From: Tillandsia leiboldiana
Lineage: Eukaryota; Streptophyta; Magnoliopsida; Poales; Bromeliaceae
Assembly: GCA_029204045.2 (NCBI GenBank)
Contig: CM055064.1
Span: forward strand, 2,404,353-2,468,352
Direction: 5' to 3'
DNA: 64,000 nt
The notes under the pieces were generated by a model that saw only the letters and a list, made by a program, of their open reading frames with translations, searched no databases and was not told the origin of the DNA. The translations under genes were made by a program, and so were the position numbers. Of the stretch, positions 13,713 through 25,044 are shown in pieces; position 1 is the first letter of the stretch, and the number at the start of each line of letters is the position of its first letter.

Positions 13713-14528
13713 ATGCCAATGAGCGAACCGCCACCGAGCTCCGCCGAGGCGCTCGAAAGCAGCGGCAGAAGAAGTTCGACGTCGTCGCTGTCTTCGCCCT
13801 CGTCCCCTTCCTCCTCCTCGGCCTCCTCCTCCTCCTCCTCCTCCTCTTCGGAAGGAAAGCTTCAAAGTAGAAAACCAAAACCAGGGGAGGAGGCGGATGA
13901 GGATGAAGAGGAGAAGAAGAAGGAGAAGAGCATGCGGGAGGGGAGGCGGCACGGGAGGTACCGGGGGGTGCGCATGCGGACGTGGGGGAAGTGGGTGTCG
14001 GAGATAAGGGAGCCGCGGAAGAAGTCACGCATCTGGCTCGGCACCTTCCCCACGCCGGAGATGGCGGCGCGAGCCCACGACGCCGCCGCTCTCTGCGTCA
14101 AGGGCGCGGCCGCCGTCCTCAACTTCCCCGAGCTCGCCGCCGCCCTCCCCCGCCCCGCCACCCAGGCCCCCCGCGACGTCCAGGCCGCCGCCGCCATGGC
14201 CGCCGCCATGGAGCCCCCCGACCACGCCCACTCCAACGCCGACGCCGACGCCGACGCCTACAAGGAGGAGGAGGAGGAGGACGACGACGACGAGCACGCG
14301 GCGGAGTTGGCGGAGATCGTGCAGCTGCCCCCGCTGCAGGAGGAGGAAGGCGGGTTCGGCCTCCACTCCTCGGCCGAGTCGGTCGGCGGGTTCGCGCTGC
14401 ACGACGCGTTCGACCCGTGGTGGGCTGTCGGCGGCGGGGAGGAGGAGTACGGCTTTGTGTCGGACCAGCTGTGGACCGCGCCGGACGGGTGCGTCCCGAC
14501 CGTATTCGAAGCGCGGCTGTGGGACTAG
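13713..14528 (+). CDS. AP2/ERF transcription factor, DREB A-4 (TINY-like) type
   Basis: An intronless 271-residue nuclear DNA-binding protein. Residues 1-50 are Ser-rich, with a long Ser run; 54-80 are acidic then basic, probably carrying the nuclear signal. A single AP2 domain spans about 82-140, with YRGVRMRTWGKWVSEIRE, the RIWLGTF strand and an AARAHDAAAL helix. The Val of 'KWVSEIRE' and the following Glu are DREB-type residues. The 'RKKSRIWLGTFPTPEMAARAHD' core and the C-terminal LWD ending match group III/A-4 ERFs, which bind DRE/GCC-like promoter sites in stress and growth control. The C-terminal half has Ala and Asp/Glu runs, a likely activation region. The start at 13713 was chosen because it is the first ATG; a second ATG lies two codons on. 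Very GC-rich coding DNA makes long false frames on the other strand. Flanked on both sides by copies of the same 172-bp MITE. Confidence 0.9.
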   Translation: MPMSEPPPSSAEALESSGRRSSTSSLSSPSSPSSSSASSSSSSSSSEGKLQSRKPKPGEEADEDEEEKKKEKSMREGRRHGRYRGVRMRTWGKWVSEIREPRKKSRIWLGTFPTPEMAARAHDAAALCVKGAAAVLNFPELAAALPRPATQAPRDVQAAAAMAAAMEPPDHAHSNADADADAYKEEEEEDDDDEHAAELAEIVQLPPLQEEEGGFGLHSSAESVGGFALHDAFDPWWAVGGGEEEYGFVSDQLWTAPDGCVPTVFEARLWD

Positions 14529-14715
14529 TCATAACGACGTAGGGGATCGATAAAAATTACTGGAAATTCTGGCGGAAAATTTAAAATCTCTACTTTTTTT
14601 TTTTTTTTTTTTTTCTTTTTGTGTGTATTTTATTTTTATTTTTTTTTTTTTGCGAGATTTTGGGTTTTTTTTTTTTTTCCTTGTGTTTGTTATGGTTGTC
14701 TCTAATTGTACAGTG

Positions 14716-14748
<33 letters not shown>

Positions 14749-14980
14749 AAAATTATTGGCAGCAGAGAGAAAAAAATGATATGGTGGGTGTGAAATTAGG
14801 GTGCTATGTACATGGTGTGCGTGTCTTCGTCTGTGTGAGAACATTATTGCAAGGATTTTTTTACTACTTTTGTCTTTTGTACCAAAGATATTTTCATCCA
14901 GTTTGCAAAAAAAAAAATTCTTTTAGAAAAAAAATAATATATTATCCACTTTATTTAATAAATAATTGAATTTAGCTATC
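14529..14980. other. ERF 3' region with long poly-T tracts
   Basis: Several T-runs (14594-14614, 14639-14652, 14669-14680, 14717-14747) follow the ERF stop codon; the 3' UTR probably ends among them. No other gene is supported. Confidence 0.4.
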
Positions 14981-15152
14981 GAGCAATGCTATATGTACAC
15001 CCCGAAGGGGTGTACATCATACACCTCCACCATTTTAATGGTGGCGATATTTTTTACGGGTCACATCAAGTGACCCATCATCACACCCCCACCCTTGGAT
15101 GGGTGGGGTGTATGATGTACACCCCGAAAGGGGTGTACACATAGCATTTTCC
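14981..15152. mobile_element. 172-bp MITE with 9-10-bp TSD (Mutator-like), copy 2
   Basis: Left end GAGCAATGCTATATGTACAC, right end GTGTACACATAGCATTTTCC. The target duplication TTTAGCTATC (10 bp; 9 bp if the first T is chance) is at 14971-14980 and 15153-15162. Exactly the same length and orientation as the element at 12961-13132, with the interior diverged. Confidence 0.85.
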
Positions 15153-16013
15153 TTTAGCTATCATAGACGGAGACACACCTTGAACAAAAAATTAAGACAC
15201 AGTAAAAAAAATAAAAAAAAATAATAAAAGCTAATAAAAAGAGACAAACTTCTCAGCATGCAAAACACTACCAGGCACCTCCCTACTTGAAAAATGGAAA
15301 ATGAATGCCAATCTTATTATTGCCCACGCTCCAATCCTCTGATCAGAAGAGAAGATTGATGATTGCATAAATTGTAGAATTTTAGATTTTCTTTGAAAGA
15401 ATATGTTTTTTTTTCATTTATCTTTTTTCAACAAAGAAAAGCAAACATCCACATTCAATTTTGTAGGTTTGGAAAAGAAAATTTTACAATATATATGTAC
15501 ATATCATTATCCTCATTCCTAACTAGGAAATCCTACTTGTACATCCAAAAAAATATATAAATTATACACTCTCTATATGATTCTTTCTAATTTCTCGTTC
15601 TATTTAATTGATAGTATGAATATTCAAGAAGAAGCAAAGTAATGTCAATGTTTGTTTGTGTTTTTTTTTTTTTTCACCAAACTATCAATAAGTAATGTTA
15701 TTTCTGAGAAGAATACTAGCTAGTTACAACTAATAATTTGGATTCATCTAGTGCAGGATTAAAGTAGAGTAAAAATATAAAAAAAAAATTAGATAAAGAA
15801 GAGATTATTTTTTTCATTTTTTTGGGTCTTCCCTCCAAATTATTCCAAGTTTCAGCAAGAATCGGATCTCATGTCACCTCTCAACTAAATAGGTGATAAT
15901 AATATTAAAAGCTTTTCACTAGATTAATAGGTTACACATATATTGAATCTGATAAAGTTTACAATATATATAGAACAACATCTATATAAATTTTATATTA
16001 GATCTGCTCTATT
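15153..16013. other. AT-rich intergenic sequence
   Basis: No gene or recognised repeat seen. Confidence 0.45.
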
Positions 16014-16030
16014 GATATGTATATAATTTT

Positions 16031-16120
16031 TTTTTTTTGAGAGAAGGTAGCATGCTACCGCTTCATTCAAGATGGGTTGAACTTAGCAACAGGGTTAGGC
16101 AGCGTGGCCTCAGAAATCAG

Positions 16121-16171
<51 letters not shown>

Positions 16172-18793
16172 CAGAAGGAGTCCCAAAGCGAACGGAAGGT
16201 CCGAGCCCTTGACAGCAGTTGGTTCCCGTCGATAAACTTGTTCTCAAAGATCCTTCTGTTACGCTCCAGCCATAAGGTCCACCAGGAGGCTAATAGGATG
16301 GCTCTCTCGATCTTTCCTTGTTTGCCCCTTACTTGGAAGCAGTTTTCCCAGAGTAGCCCTACCGAGTTGCTACTGTCCAGCAGTCGCTTGTCGGTCAGTT
16401 GGGAGCCCAGCAGCACTTTGCTGGTAGTGCAGTTGACGAGTAGGTGGTTTACGGTCTCGGTGGCAGCCCTGCAGAAGACGCATAGGTCATCCCCGTTCCA
16501 GCCTACCCTGGCTAGCCTGTCCTTTGTGCGGATCCTACCTCTCAGTACAAGCCACGCAAAGATCCTAACTTTTAGCGGTGTTTTAGCGGCCCAAAGCTTA
16601 TCGTAAAGGTTGACCCTACTCCCGCTGTCCTGCAGGAAGTCGTAAGTCGACTTAACCGAGAAGACCTCCGAACGTTCCCACCGCCACCGAAGTACATCCT
16701 TCCCCCGACCTGGGGTAAAGTTAATCAGTAGTTCTTTGAGCGCTGTAATAGAGGCGCAACCAAGTTGCCTCGTGCGCGGGATCCCGGAAAGCACGCGGCT
16801 CCACCTCCATGCACCCCTGTTAAAGCACTCTCTAATCGTGCAAGTCTTAGTCGCTACGTCTCGAAAAATCTCCGGGAATTGAAAGCAGAGTGCCCCCATA
16901 TCCCCCCATTTGTCCCGCCACAGTTCCACTCTACTCCCATCGCCCAACGTGTAGTGGGCTCCGCAGTTGAACACCTCTCTTACGCTCAGCACGCTCTTCC
17001 ACCAGAAGGAGAACGGGGAGAAGGAGACCCCCTCCCTAAGCGGTCGGCGGTTAGCATAGTACAGGTGTGTGATAAGCCGCTCCCAGAGCAGATTGCAACC
17101 AGACAGCAGCTTCCACCACCATTTCGCCAACAATGCTGAATTCATGTTGCCCAGGTTAAGGACCCCCAAACCTCCGTCCCTCCGGTTTCGACACACAGTC
17201 CTCCAATTGACCAGACAGGCACTGCCCAGAGCCGAAGTCGTGGCCTTCCAGAAGAAAGATCTCCGAAGACCATCCATCCGTCTGATGGCCCATTTAGGCG
17301 CTCTGAAGACCGAAAGTGCGTAGAGAGGCAATCCGGTCAACGTCGCGTTGACCAGGGTAAGCCTTCCCCCTTGCGAGAGCAGCTTCGCCTGCCAACCTTC
17401 AATCCTAATTCGGAACTTGTTGATGATCGTCCACCAGTCTTCTTTCGTTGGCCGTTTGTTAGAAAGCGGAAGGCCGAGGTACTTGATTGGTAGGTTCCCC
17501 AGCTTACAGCCGATTAATCCAGCCAACCTCAATCCCCTTCTTGGCCGGCAGCCAAAGTAAAGGAGCTCGGACTTTTCCCAGTTTATCTTTAATCCGGACG
17601 CCCATTCGAACAGTTGCCACAGGAACTTGAGATTTCGAACTTCCGAGCGTTTGGCCTTACAGAAGAAAAGAGTGTCATCCGCATACTGAATGATGGGTAC
17701 CGAGCACCCCGCCGCAGGCCCCATCCCGGTGATTAGCTTGTTGGAGACCGCGCGCTCCGTCATTCTAGCGAGCCCTTCCGCCACGAGCAGAAAGAGCAGT
17801 GGAGAGAGGGGGTCCCCCTGACGCAGACCCCTACGGGATTTGATCCATTTTGTAGGTGTCCCATTGACAAGCACGGCTACTTTAGCATTAGCAATGCATT
17901 GCTCAATCCACCCGCACCACCGAGAGCTGGCCCCGAGCCAACCCATGACCTTGAACAAGAATCCCCAGTTCACCCTATCGAACGCCTTCTCGAAGTCTAC
18001 TTTGACCGCAATACCTTCCGCTTTGACTTTAGATCCCCAGCTAATCAGCTCATTAGCCGTCACGAAGGAGTCCAGTATCGTCCTGCCCTTCAGAAAGGCC
18101 GCCTGACAAGGTGAGATTATTCCTTCCATCACCCTCACGAGTCTGTTTGCTAAGACTTTGGAAATGATCTTCTGGATACCGTTAATTAGGCTAATTGGCC
18201 TGAAGTCCCCGGCAGCTTTAGCACCTTCTTTCTTGGGGATTAGGGCGATGAAGGAGTAGTCAATCGGTCCAGTGTTGAGCTTCCCATCGTACAAGTCACT
18301 AAAAATCCGGTAGATATCATCCTGAATAATCCCCCAGAACTTCTGGTAGAACCTCAAGTTGAAGCCGTCTGGGCCGGGTGCTTTGTCTCCTCCTAGCTGA
18401 AAGGCAGCAGTCTTGATCTCCTCTTTGCTGAAGGGGGCCGTGAGTGCCTCGGATCCCAGGAGATGGTTGTTCCCGAATAAGCCGCTCCAGTCACCTGTTG
18501 GGTCTAAATTGTCTCTGGACTGAGTGAAAGCCTCCTTGAATTTACGGTAGAAATAATCCCTCTTCGCACTATCCCTGATGATCCTGTGACCGTCTTCTTC
18601 GACCTCCTCGATAAGATTTCTTCGTCTGCGCCCGTTTGCGACGGCATGGAAGAAGCTAGTGTTGCCATCACCTTCTTTGAGCCAGTGCTGGTTGGCTCTG
18701 GACTTCCAGAGAACCTCTTCCTCTGCTACAGTAGCTGCTAGTTGACGCTTTAGAGTGCTGCGTCGCTCCAAGAGTTCGGCAGAAAGGCGGGAA
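16031..18793 (-). mobile_element. LINE (L1-type non-LTR retrotransposon), 5'-truncated, young
   Basis: A perfect 17-bp target duplication (GATATGTATATAATTTT) flanks the element at 16014-16030 and 18794-18810. Read on the minus strand it has an open ORF2, a stop at 16168, a long T-run, then a short 3' UTR. The UTR contains the palindrome GGTAGCATGCTACC and ends in poly-A (poly-T at 16028-16040 on the plus strand). ORF1 and the endonuclease domain are absent, so it was 5'-truncated at insertion. The open reading frame and perfect duplication indicate recent insertion. Confidence 0.92.
16168..18771 (-). CDS. LINE ORF2 reverse transcriptase, N-terminally truncated
   Basis: Up to 867 residues from the first Met; the frame is open up to the 5' truncation at 18793, so the Met at 18771 is not a native start. 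The reverse-transcriptase domain spans about 130-430: 'DKAPGPDGF' (129-137), 'DFRPISLI' (189-196), 'DFEKAFDRV' (259-267), 'GLRQGDPLSP' (315-324) and the catalytic YADD (363-366). The C-terminal third holds the plant zf-RVT region ('LWAAKTPLKVRIFAWLVLRG' then C-x2-C and H-x4-C) and ends 'WLERNRRIFENK...'. The family copies its own RNA at nicked DNA by target-primed reverse transcription. The apurinic-type endonuclease is missing, so this copy cannot move by itself. No frameshift or stop was seen. Confidence 0.9.
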
Positions 18794-18810
18794 GATATGT
18801 ATATAATTTT

Positions 18811-21185
18811 ATTCTGAATTATACTACTATTCTATTAATAATACATAACCTACTCAATTGTAAAGCCAAGACATTCAAATTAAAACTACAAATTCTATAA
18901 ATAATTAATACTATTTATGTACTAGCTAGTAGTATTTTCTTATTATCCTATTGATTTTCAAGGTAATTTAATGTTGTTTTGAATGTTAAGAAATTGTGCC
19001 TACAAAGTCGATCCGTCGAGCAAATTTTCGTGCACTTTTAAGCTAAGAATAGTATGAATTTAAATTTTCTCACCAATAATGTATCTATTTCAACAAGCCA
19101 TAGAAGTATACCATCACTTTATTAATTGTTGGTTGTTTATGTCATATGTGATTGTGTACGTGTCCGCTAACATGAAAGGCACGTACGCGCCTTATTATTA
19201 TACTTTTTAAGATTATTCTTAAGCTTCTTCTTTTTTTTTTCGTCCAACCATAAATTTATTTATGGCAATTAATTATAATGATTTTTTTTCTCAAACACGT
19301 GGTCGTGACTTTTAAGTTACTTTAAGATGAAAAAAAAAAGTTTTTTCAACTTTATTTTTAAAATTAACTTTATAGATACCCTTCCTTTAATCTTGAATTA
19401 CATAGATACTTTTTTAAAAGTATCAATATAAAAAATATCGCTCCAATTTAAAAAAATTATCATAAATATCCAAAATAATAATAATTTACTAAAAAACTAA
19501 ATAAAATTTTTATTTTGCCCATTATCTATTTTTTATATCTTTTTAATTAACTTAAATATTATTTTGTTTGAAAATATTATAAATATAATTGATTGTATAC
19601 CAAATTAAAACTAATTAATTGCAACAAACTATACTAAAAAAAAATATTATTAATTTAGTGGAAGAAGAAAATAGATTTTAAAAAAAGTATAATACATTTT
19701 TAGTTTCAGTTAATTATTTATTATGATTAATACGAGACCCGTATAATATTGATAAAAAAATAAATAATTTAAGTACGTAAAAAGTACATTCATAAATTGA
19801 ATCATAAGCGAAAATCAAGTTAATTTAGGATGAAAAATGAATTTATTAGTTCTACATATATGATACTACATATATAATTATTTATAATTAAGCATTATTA
19901 GGAATAAATTAGTTTAAAATTTTTAATCAATGCGATGAAAGGTATTTTTGATATAATTTATTAATTTACAAGGACAAAAATAATATTAACAATTTTGAAA
20001 AGATATCTACGATACCTTATAATTTTATTTTGAGGCTGAGATTTGAAATTGCTCTTTTTAAAGTTCATCTTCATGCATATTGTTTGTGGAATTTCGATAA
20101 AAACTACTGCAAGTACTTCATCAAAGAGTTCTAGATGAAGGAATCACTGTTGTGGAATTTTTTTAAGAAAAATGTTAACATTTATTTACATTAATTTGAT
20201 TAAATATCCTTTTTTAGAAGCTCTAATTAATTAGACCTTAAAAAACCCCATATTTTTTTTACTCCCTCTCCTACACACACAAACAAAAAAAAAAAAAAAA
20301 AAAAAAAATGGCACAGGAGTGCACACCACAACTATTGGTCCTCGCCGGCCTGTCACATCCATTGTAAAATTTTTTATTTAGCACCTGCATTGTAGCTTGA
20401 AGTATTAGGACTATTGTACACAACATCTTGGATTCTAATATAATACACTTTCTAATATATTATACTAACTTGTTTGTCAATAGTTATTAATTTATTAGTC
20501 ATTCTTCAATTAAAGGTTCATAACCAATAAAAATCATTTGAAATATGTGGCAACCCTTTCCACCACATAAATATTAAGATTTTTTTTTTTAAAAAAAAAA
20601 ATAGAAATTAGACCACTACAAACAAATTAATACAATTTACACAAGTACAACTGAGGATGCACAGACAAGTTGTATTTATGTATATATAATTAAGTAACAA
20701 AACGACTAGATCATCTGCTTCTGAATGATTGTGAAATATTTAATGTAACAATGATCACCTAACCACTTAGGATATTCTTTGTTCGTTTCCTTATTGGGCA
20801 TCATTTTCGAATCCACAAATTATTTTATTAGCACTCACCAAACTTGTGTAAATTAAGCATTTTCTTTAAGAAATTATTTGTTGGGTATCACTGGAAATTA
20901 ACTTTCGACAAAAAATCGCTTTACTCCATTTAAAATTCTTTTATAATTTGTTTGATAATAGAGATAAGGTTCATTTAAGATTTTAATTCTAATCATTGCT
21001 ACAAGTTATCTGAGATTAAATATTGCTTCATTTTTGCTTCTAATAAAGTTTTTCTGAGACTGTCAAATATGTCATCCATCAGTGCTTCAATTATGTGATC
21101 GATGATGGATTTGTATGCAGGATTTTAATTTCTTTATTAAGTTTCTTTCTAACTTGAAATTTTATATTATAAATTTAGATATATA
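18811..21185. other. AT-rich intergenic sequence
   Basis: No supported gene. The part 19300-20050 has ends with weakly inverted 'ACTTTATAGATACC / GATATCTACGATACCTTATAA' blocks and may be an old repeat. There is a poly-A at 20283-20309 and a 'TTTTTTTTTTAAAAAAAAAA' patch at 20581-20600. Confidence 0.35.
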
Positions 21186-21186
21186 T

Positions 21187-21312
21187 ATTTTTTTAAAAAA
21201 ATAACATGCTACTATTTCATTCAAAAAAAAATAAATTAGACTACAAATAAAGACAACCAGGCCTCAAGAGAGCAAAAAAAAAAAAAAAGAAAAAAGAAAA
21301 AAGAAAAAAGAA
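21187..21312 (-). mobile_element. LINE 3'-tail fragment
   Basis: T-run, then 'ATAACATGCTACTATTTCATTCA' (a diverged form of the LINE tail GGTAGCATGCTACCGCTTCATTCA), then 'AAATTAGACTACAAATAAAG..GGCCTC' and an A-rich run. The block order is the same as at 16031-16140. Only the tail remains. Confidence 0.55.
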
Positions 21313-21368
21313 GAAGTATATTTTGAATATGTGTTGGTAGGTGCTCAAATCACACTACAGTGCTAATC

Positions 21369-21372
<4 letters not shown>

Positions 21373-21442
<70 letters not shown>
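21373..21442. repeat. (TA)n microsatellite
   Basis: About 70 bp of uninterrupted TA dinucleotides. Confidence 0.9.
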
Positions 21443-21445
<3 letters not shown>

Positions 21446-21536
21446 GTATTATCTCCAAATGATTATGAGATTATCTAATGCCTCCAACAAAAAAGAAGAA
21501 GAAGAATGTAGTACACCATTGATAACAAAAAAATAA

Positions 21537-22085
21537 GGGACAATTTCCTACGTACCCCTAAAAATTTTTCTGTTTTCAGATTTACCCCTCTTAGAAGGCT
21601 AATATTAAAACTACCCTTCTTACGTTCCAACTTCTTTCCAAAATACCCCTGAAGTTAAACTCTGTTAGTGTACCGTTTGGAACTGCCGTTATCTGTGTGT
21701 AATTACTATTTTGCCCTTTCAAATATACCCTAAACCCCTAAACCCTAAAACCCTAAAAAATCCTAAACCCTAAACCCTAAAATCCTAAACCCTAAACCCT
21801 AGAACCCTAAAAAACCCTAAACTCTAAACCCTAAAACCTTAAACCCTAAACCCTAAAACCCTAAAAAATCCTAAACCCTAAACCAGGGCAAAATAGGTAT
21901 ATCTGATAGTTTTCAACTCCGATTATTATTTAACTCTAGTTTAACCCTAGTTAACTTAACAAAGGGAAACGGTAGGGGTATTTTTAATAACGGTGGAACG
22001 TATGAAGGGTATATTGGAAAGAAAAAAATAAGAGGGGTAAATCAGATATTTCTTCATATTTCAGGGGTACACAGGCAATTATCCC
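21537..22085. mobile_element. Mutator-like MITE carrying a telomere-like core
   Basis: The left terminus GGGACAATTTCCTACGTACC and the right terminus GGTACACAGGCAATTATCCC are inverted copies. A 9-bp target duplication AAAAAATAA flanks it (21528-21536 and 22086-22094), which points to the Mutator superfamily. Subterminal parts are also inverted ('AGATTTACCCCTCTTA' against 'TAAGAGGGGTAAATCAGAT'). The core (21727-21884) is a degenerate CCCTAAA array. No open frame of note. Confidence 0.75.
21727..21884. repeat. interstitial telomere-like CCCTAAA array
   Basis: About 20 units of CCCTAAA and variants (CCCTAAAA, CCCCTAAA, TCCTAAA), the plant telomere repeat in degenerate form. It lies inside the inverted-repeat element at 21537-22085, so it is not evidence for a chromosome end. 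Confidence 0.85.
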
Positions 22086-22225
22086 AAAAAATAACTATTT
22101 TTTATTTTTTTATTTTTTTCTCTTTTCATATATGCTTGCAAATTTAACCTACTGGTACAATTTGGACCATAATGCTCTTATAAAATGTCAAATTGCCTTA
22201 ATAACCTAATTAAGAAATATAGAAT

Positions 22226-22499
22226 CACTATAACAAAATTATACTATAGCGATATTTTTAAATATTTCTAAAATTTGAAAAAAAATATCGCTAGCAAAAC
22301 TATCGACACTTATTATTAGTATTGTTTTATGTGCAGTTGATAGGGTGTATAGCGACACATTATTATAATTTATCCTAAAAACATATTTCTATAGTTTAAT
22401 TTTGAATATAGATGCATGAAATATAAATATGACACTTGCAGAAAAGTATTACAAAAGTATTACAAAAATATGTCCCTATAATCTAATTTTCTTATAGTG
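22226..22499. mobile_element. CACTA-type MITE, 274 bp
   Basis: Ends are CACTATAACAAAATTA and TAATTTTCTTATAGTG. Repeated 'TATAGCGA' motifs lie near the left end and 'GTATAGCGACACATTA' in the middle. Collinear with 11903-12160, including 'GACACTTATTATTAGT' and 'GTGCAGTTGATAGGGTGTA'. A 3-bp duplication is not clearly preserved. Confidence 0.7.
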
Positions 22500-23319
22500 A
22501 AGGCAAGGGTTTCATTAATTAATATTTGAAAATGATCTAATCTTTTTAAATTAGAAAAACCTAGCTTATCCAATGTAAAGAAAAAAAAAAACCAAAAAAA
22601 AAGTATTTTATTTATGCAAAATTTCCCTCGACCAATTTTCTTAATTTTTTTTTTGGCAAAAAGAACGTGGTTCAAAATTGTTGGAGTGGTCGAAGTGTAC
22701 GTGTTACATGAATTTTTCCATCAATCACCTATCATGCACTCGTTAGCCAGGTTTAGTGTCCAATTAAAATTTAAATACATTATTAATACATCAACTTGAG
22801 CCTCAACTATCATATGCTACATTACCATAATAAATGGAAAGAGACAACATAGATGCAGTACAAATATTTATAGTATACATGCAAAGCTTGTTTCTTAATT
22901 CATAATAATAACAATACAATAATCTAGCTAATATATACCTCGCTCGTATGACAAGTATATTTAATCATTAATAGCATGCTTTGTACATGTGATTACTTAT
23001 CTAATTATATAATTAAGCTTAATCTCCTTTTCAAATCTTGACGCATGAGAAACGCAGGTTGTTATTATAATATAAGTTATATGGTGCATGTCCATGCTAA
23101 TTAATCCAATCTTTGTTAATTGGTACTATTATTACATATATTTATAATCACGAGTCTTAAGCTGTGCTTAAGAAACTTGTTTAGTATTTAATTATTGTTT
23201 CCTCTTTGGGTCTGAAATATGAATTTGACAAGCATGTACTTCGGAAATACTCTATCTGTTGTGTATGTATCAGATCGTCTGAATAAGAATAATAATATCT
23301 AAAATGTTCTTTCTTCCTG

Positions 23320-23408
<89 letters not shown>

Positions 23409-24041
23409 TTTGACTTAATTTTGTTTTGAAGCCATCAAATATACCTGTTGGTGAGAAGAGTACTGATGCACCCTGTGGAAATGGAGTTTCTAAATTGTAA
23501 ATTTTAATAGCATCTGTTTCAGCAATATTAACGACTATATCAATTTTTATGTCAAAATTCATAAATGAATTGAGAGTATTGCATGGTATAGATATCTCGT
23601 CAAAAAGTACATGTTAAGTGAAAATGATCATAATAAAATAAAACAGGGACGTTTCACAGGGGAAGGAGCCAAAAAAATTATAATTTTTTTAAAAAATAAT
23701 GTCGAGATAGTTCAAGAACTTTCATACATTTTATCCATTATAATATTATTATATTTTTTTTTGAAAAAAAATAGTATGCTATTTGTTCCTTTATTACTGT
23801 CTTATTGTCACGCATAAAAATTTATCAAAAAGAAAACATAAAGTAATTACTCTCCCCGGCCCACTGGGCTAGTTGGATCCACTTTGGTCCGGTCCAGTCC
23901 GGTCCGGTCCCCATATTTTTGCAGGCCATGATATTAACTGTTAACTTGGAAAATTGAAGCCAGAATCTCTAAATGAAAGGTTTTGTCATAAAACCTCCAA
24001 ATTTTCTGCTTTCCAATGTGGAAGAAGTTTTAGGTTTACTA

Positions 24042-24091
<50 letters not shown>

Positions 24092-24576
24092 GTTGTTTAA
24101 CTTTCCCAAAGGAACCATATCACCAAAAATTTTAGAACCAAACGAAAATCTCAGGTGGTGCAATATTAAGCTCTTCTAATTATCTCACAATTAATCGCGA
24201 TGTGAGAATTTATTCTCCTCTTAATTTCTTGAGAAAACTTAATTTCATGCATGGTACTCTGCGTGATTTAAATTAGCAAAAATTGGATACACGTCTTTAA
24301 GTGGTTCTCATCAAATTAATATATACAAATTAATTTAAATGGACGAGTATGAGAGAATTACGTAAAATTGCACACGAATGTAAACAAATAATACAAATAA
24401 TAATATATAATATGGCATTAACGTAATAATATTCGAGGAAATTCACGTGAAGGAACCACTCAACAGTAACATGCAACGTTAAACATACTCAAACACGCAT
24501 ATATGTATACGTATATATAATGCCCAAATCATTTTTTCTTGGTTCTTTTCTCTTCTCTCTCTCTCTCTCTCTCACT
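22500..24576. other. AT-rich intergenic sequence with low-complexity tracts
   Basis: (TA)n at 23323-23402, poly-T at 24045-24088, and a small GGTCC-rich tandem (23886-23912). A possible LINE-tail relic lies at 23750-23800 ('AATAGTATGCTATTTGTTCC'). A (CT)n tract at 24555-24572 lies just past the RALF stop codon. No gene supported. Confidence 0.4.
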
Positions 24577-25044
24577 CTAGTGGAGGATCCGGGCGCAATG
24601 GGTGATCATGCTGCAGCCGCGGCGGTAGGGGTTGGCGCGCTTCCGTCGGAAGCAGTTGTAGTAGGATTGCCCGCGGAGGGTGCACGGCACGCGGTTCTTC
24701 GTCAGCGCCCCGTAGCTGATGAACCTCGGGCGGCCGGCCGGGTAGGCCCCGGCGAGCCCGCGGCGGCTAACGTTCGCCCCCTCCTCCGCATCCGTATCTT
24801 CGACGGTCGCGTTGTCGCCCTCGTCGTCGTCGTCACTTATCGCAGCGCTGCTGCATTCCCCCGAGGCCGTGCCGCTCCGGCACGCCTGCGGGGAGGTCTC
24901 CTCCTCGAAGTCCTCTTCGGAGTCGGTGCTCGTGAGGCCCCAGTTGGTATCGGCGGACGCAGCGGCGGCTTCGAGGGTGGTCGAAACTGAGGCGATGGCG
25001 AGGGAGAGGAGGAGGAGAAGGAAAACGGGGCGGATCAAGGCCAT
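24577..25044 (-). CDS. RALF (rapid alkalinization factor) peptide precursor
   Basis: An intronless, very GC-rich 155-residue secreted precursor. Residues 1-20 form a hydrophobic signal peptide ('FLLLLLLSLAIAS'). The propeptide (about 25-93) is strongly acidic with a DDDDE run. R94-R95-G96-L97 fits the RRxL recognition site for site-1 protease-type subtilases, giving a mature peptide from about A98. The mature part has a FISYGAL motif (108-114; YISY in most RALFs), 'PCTLRGQSYYNC', 'RANPYRRGC' and four cysteines (C121, C131, C144, C150) for the two family disulfides. RALFs bind FERONIA-family receptor kinases and LRX/LLG partners at the cell wall, raise apoplastic pH and restrain growth. An extra cysteine pair (C55, C64) lies in the propeptide. 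The start is the first in-frame ATG directly ahead of the signal peptide. Confidence 0.93.
   Translation of the reverse strand: MALIRPVFLLLLLSLAIASVSTTLEAAAASADTNWGLTSTDSEEDFEEETSPQACRSGTASGECSSAAISDDDDEGDNATVEDTDAEEGANVSRRGLAGAYPAGRPRFISYGALTKNRVPCTLRGQSYYNCFRRKRANPYRRGCSMITHCARILH

Noticed and set aside
13862..14542. Long open frames on the other strand and in other frames of the ERF gene (Arg-, Pro- or Val-rich)
   Set aside because: They are shadows of GC-rich coding DNA; only the frame with the AP2 domain has a family match.
21727..21884. True telomere or chromosome end
   Set aside because: The array is short, degenerate and enclosed by the inverted termini of a mobile element.
24520..24990. 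156-codon plus-strand frame over the RALF gene
   Set aside because: Antisense shadow of the RALF coding sequence.
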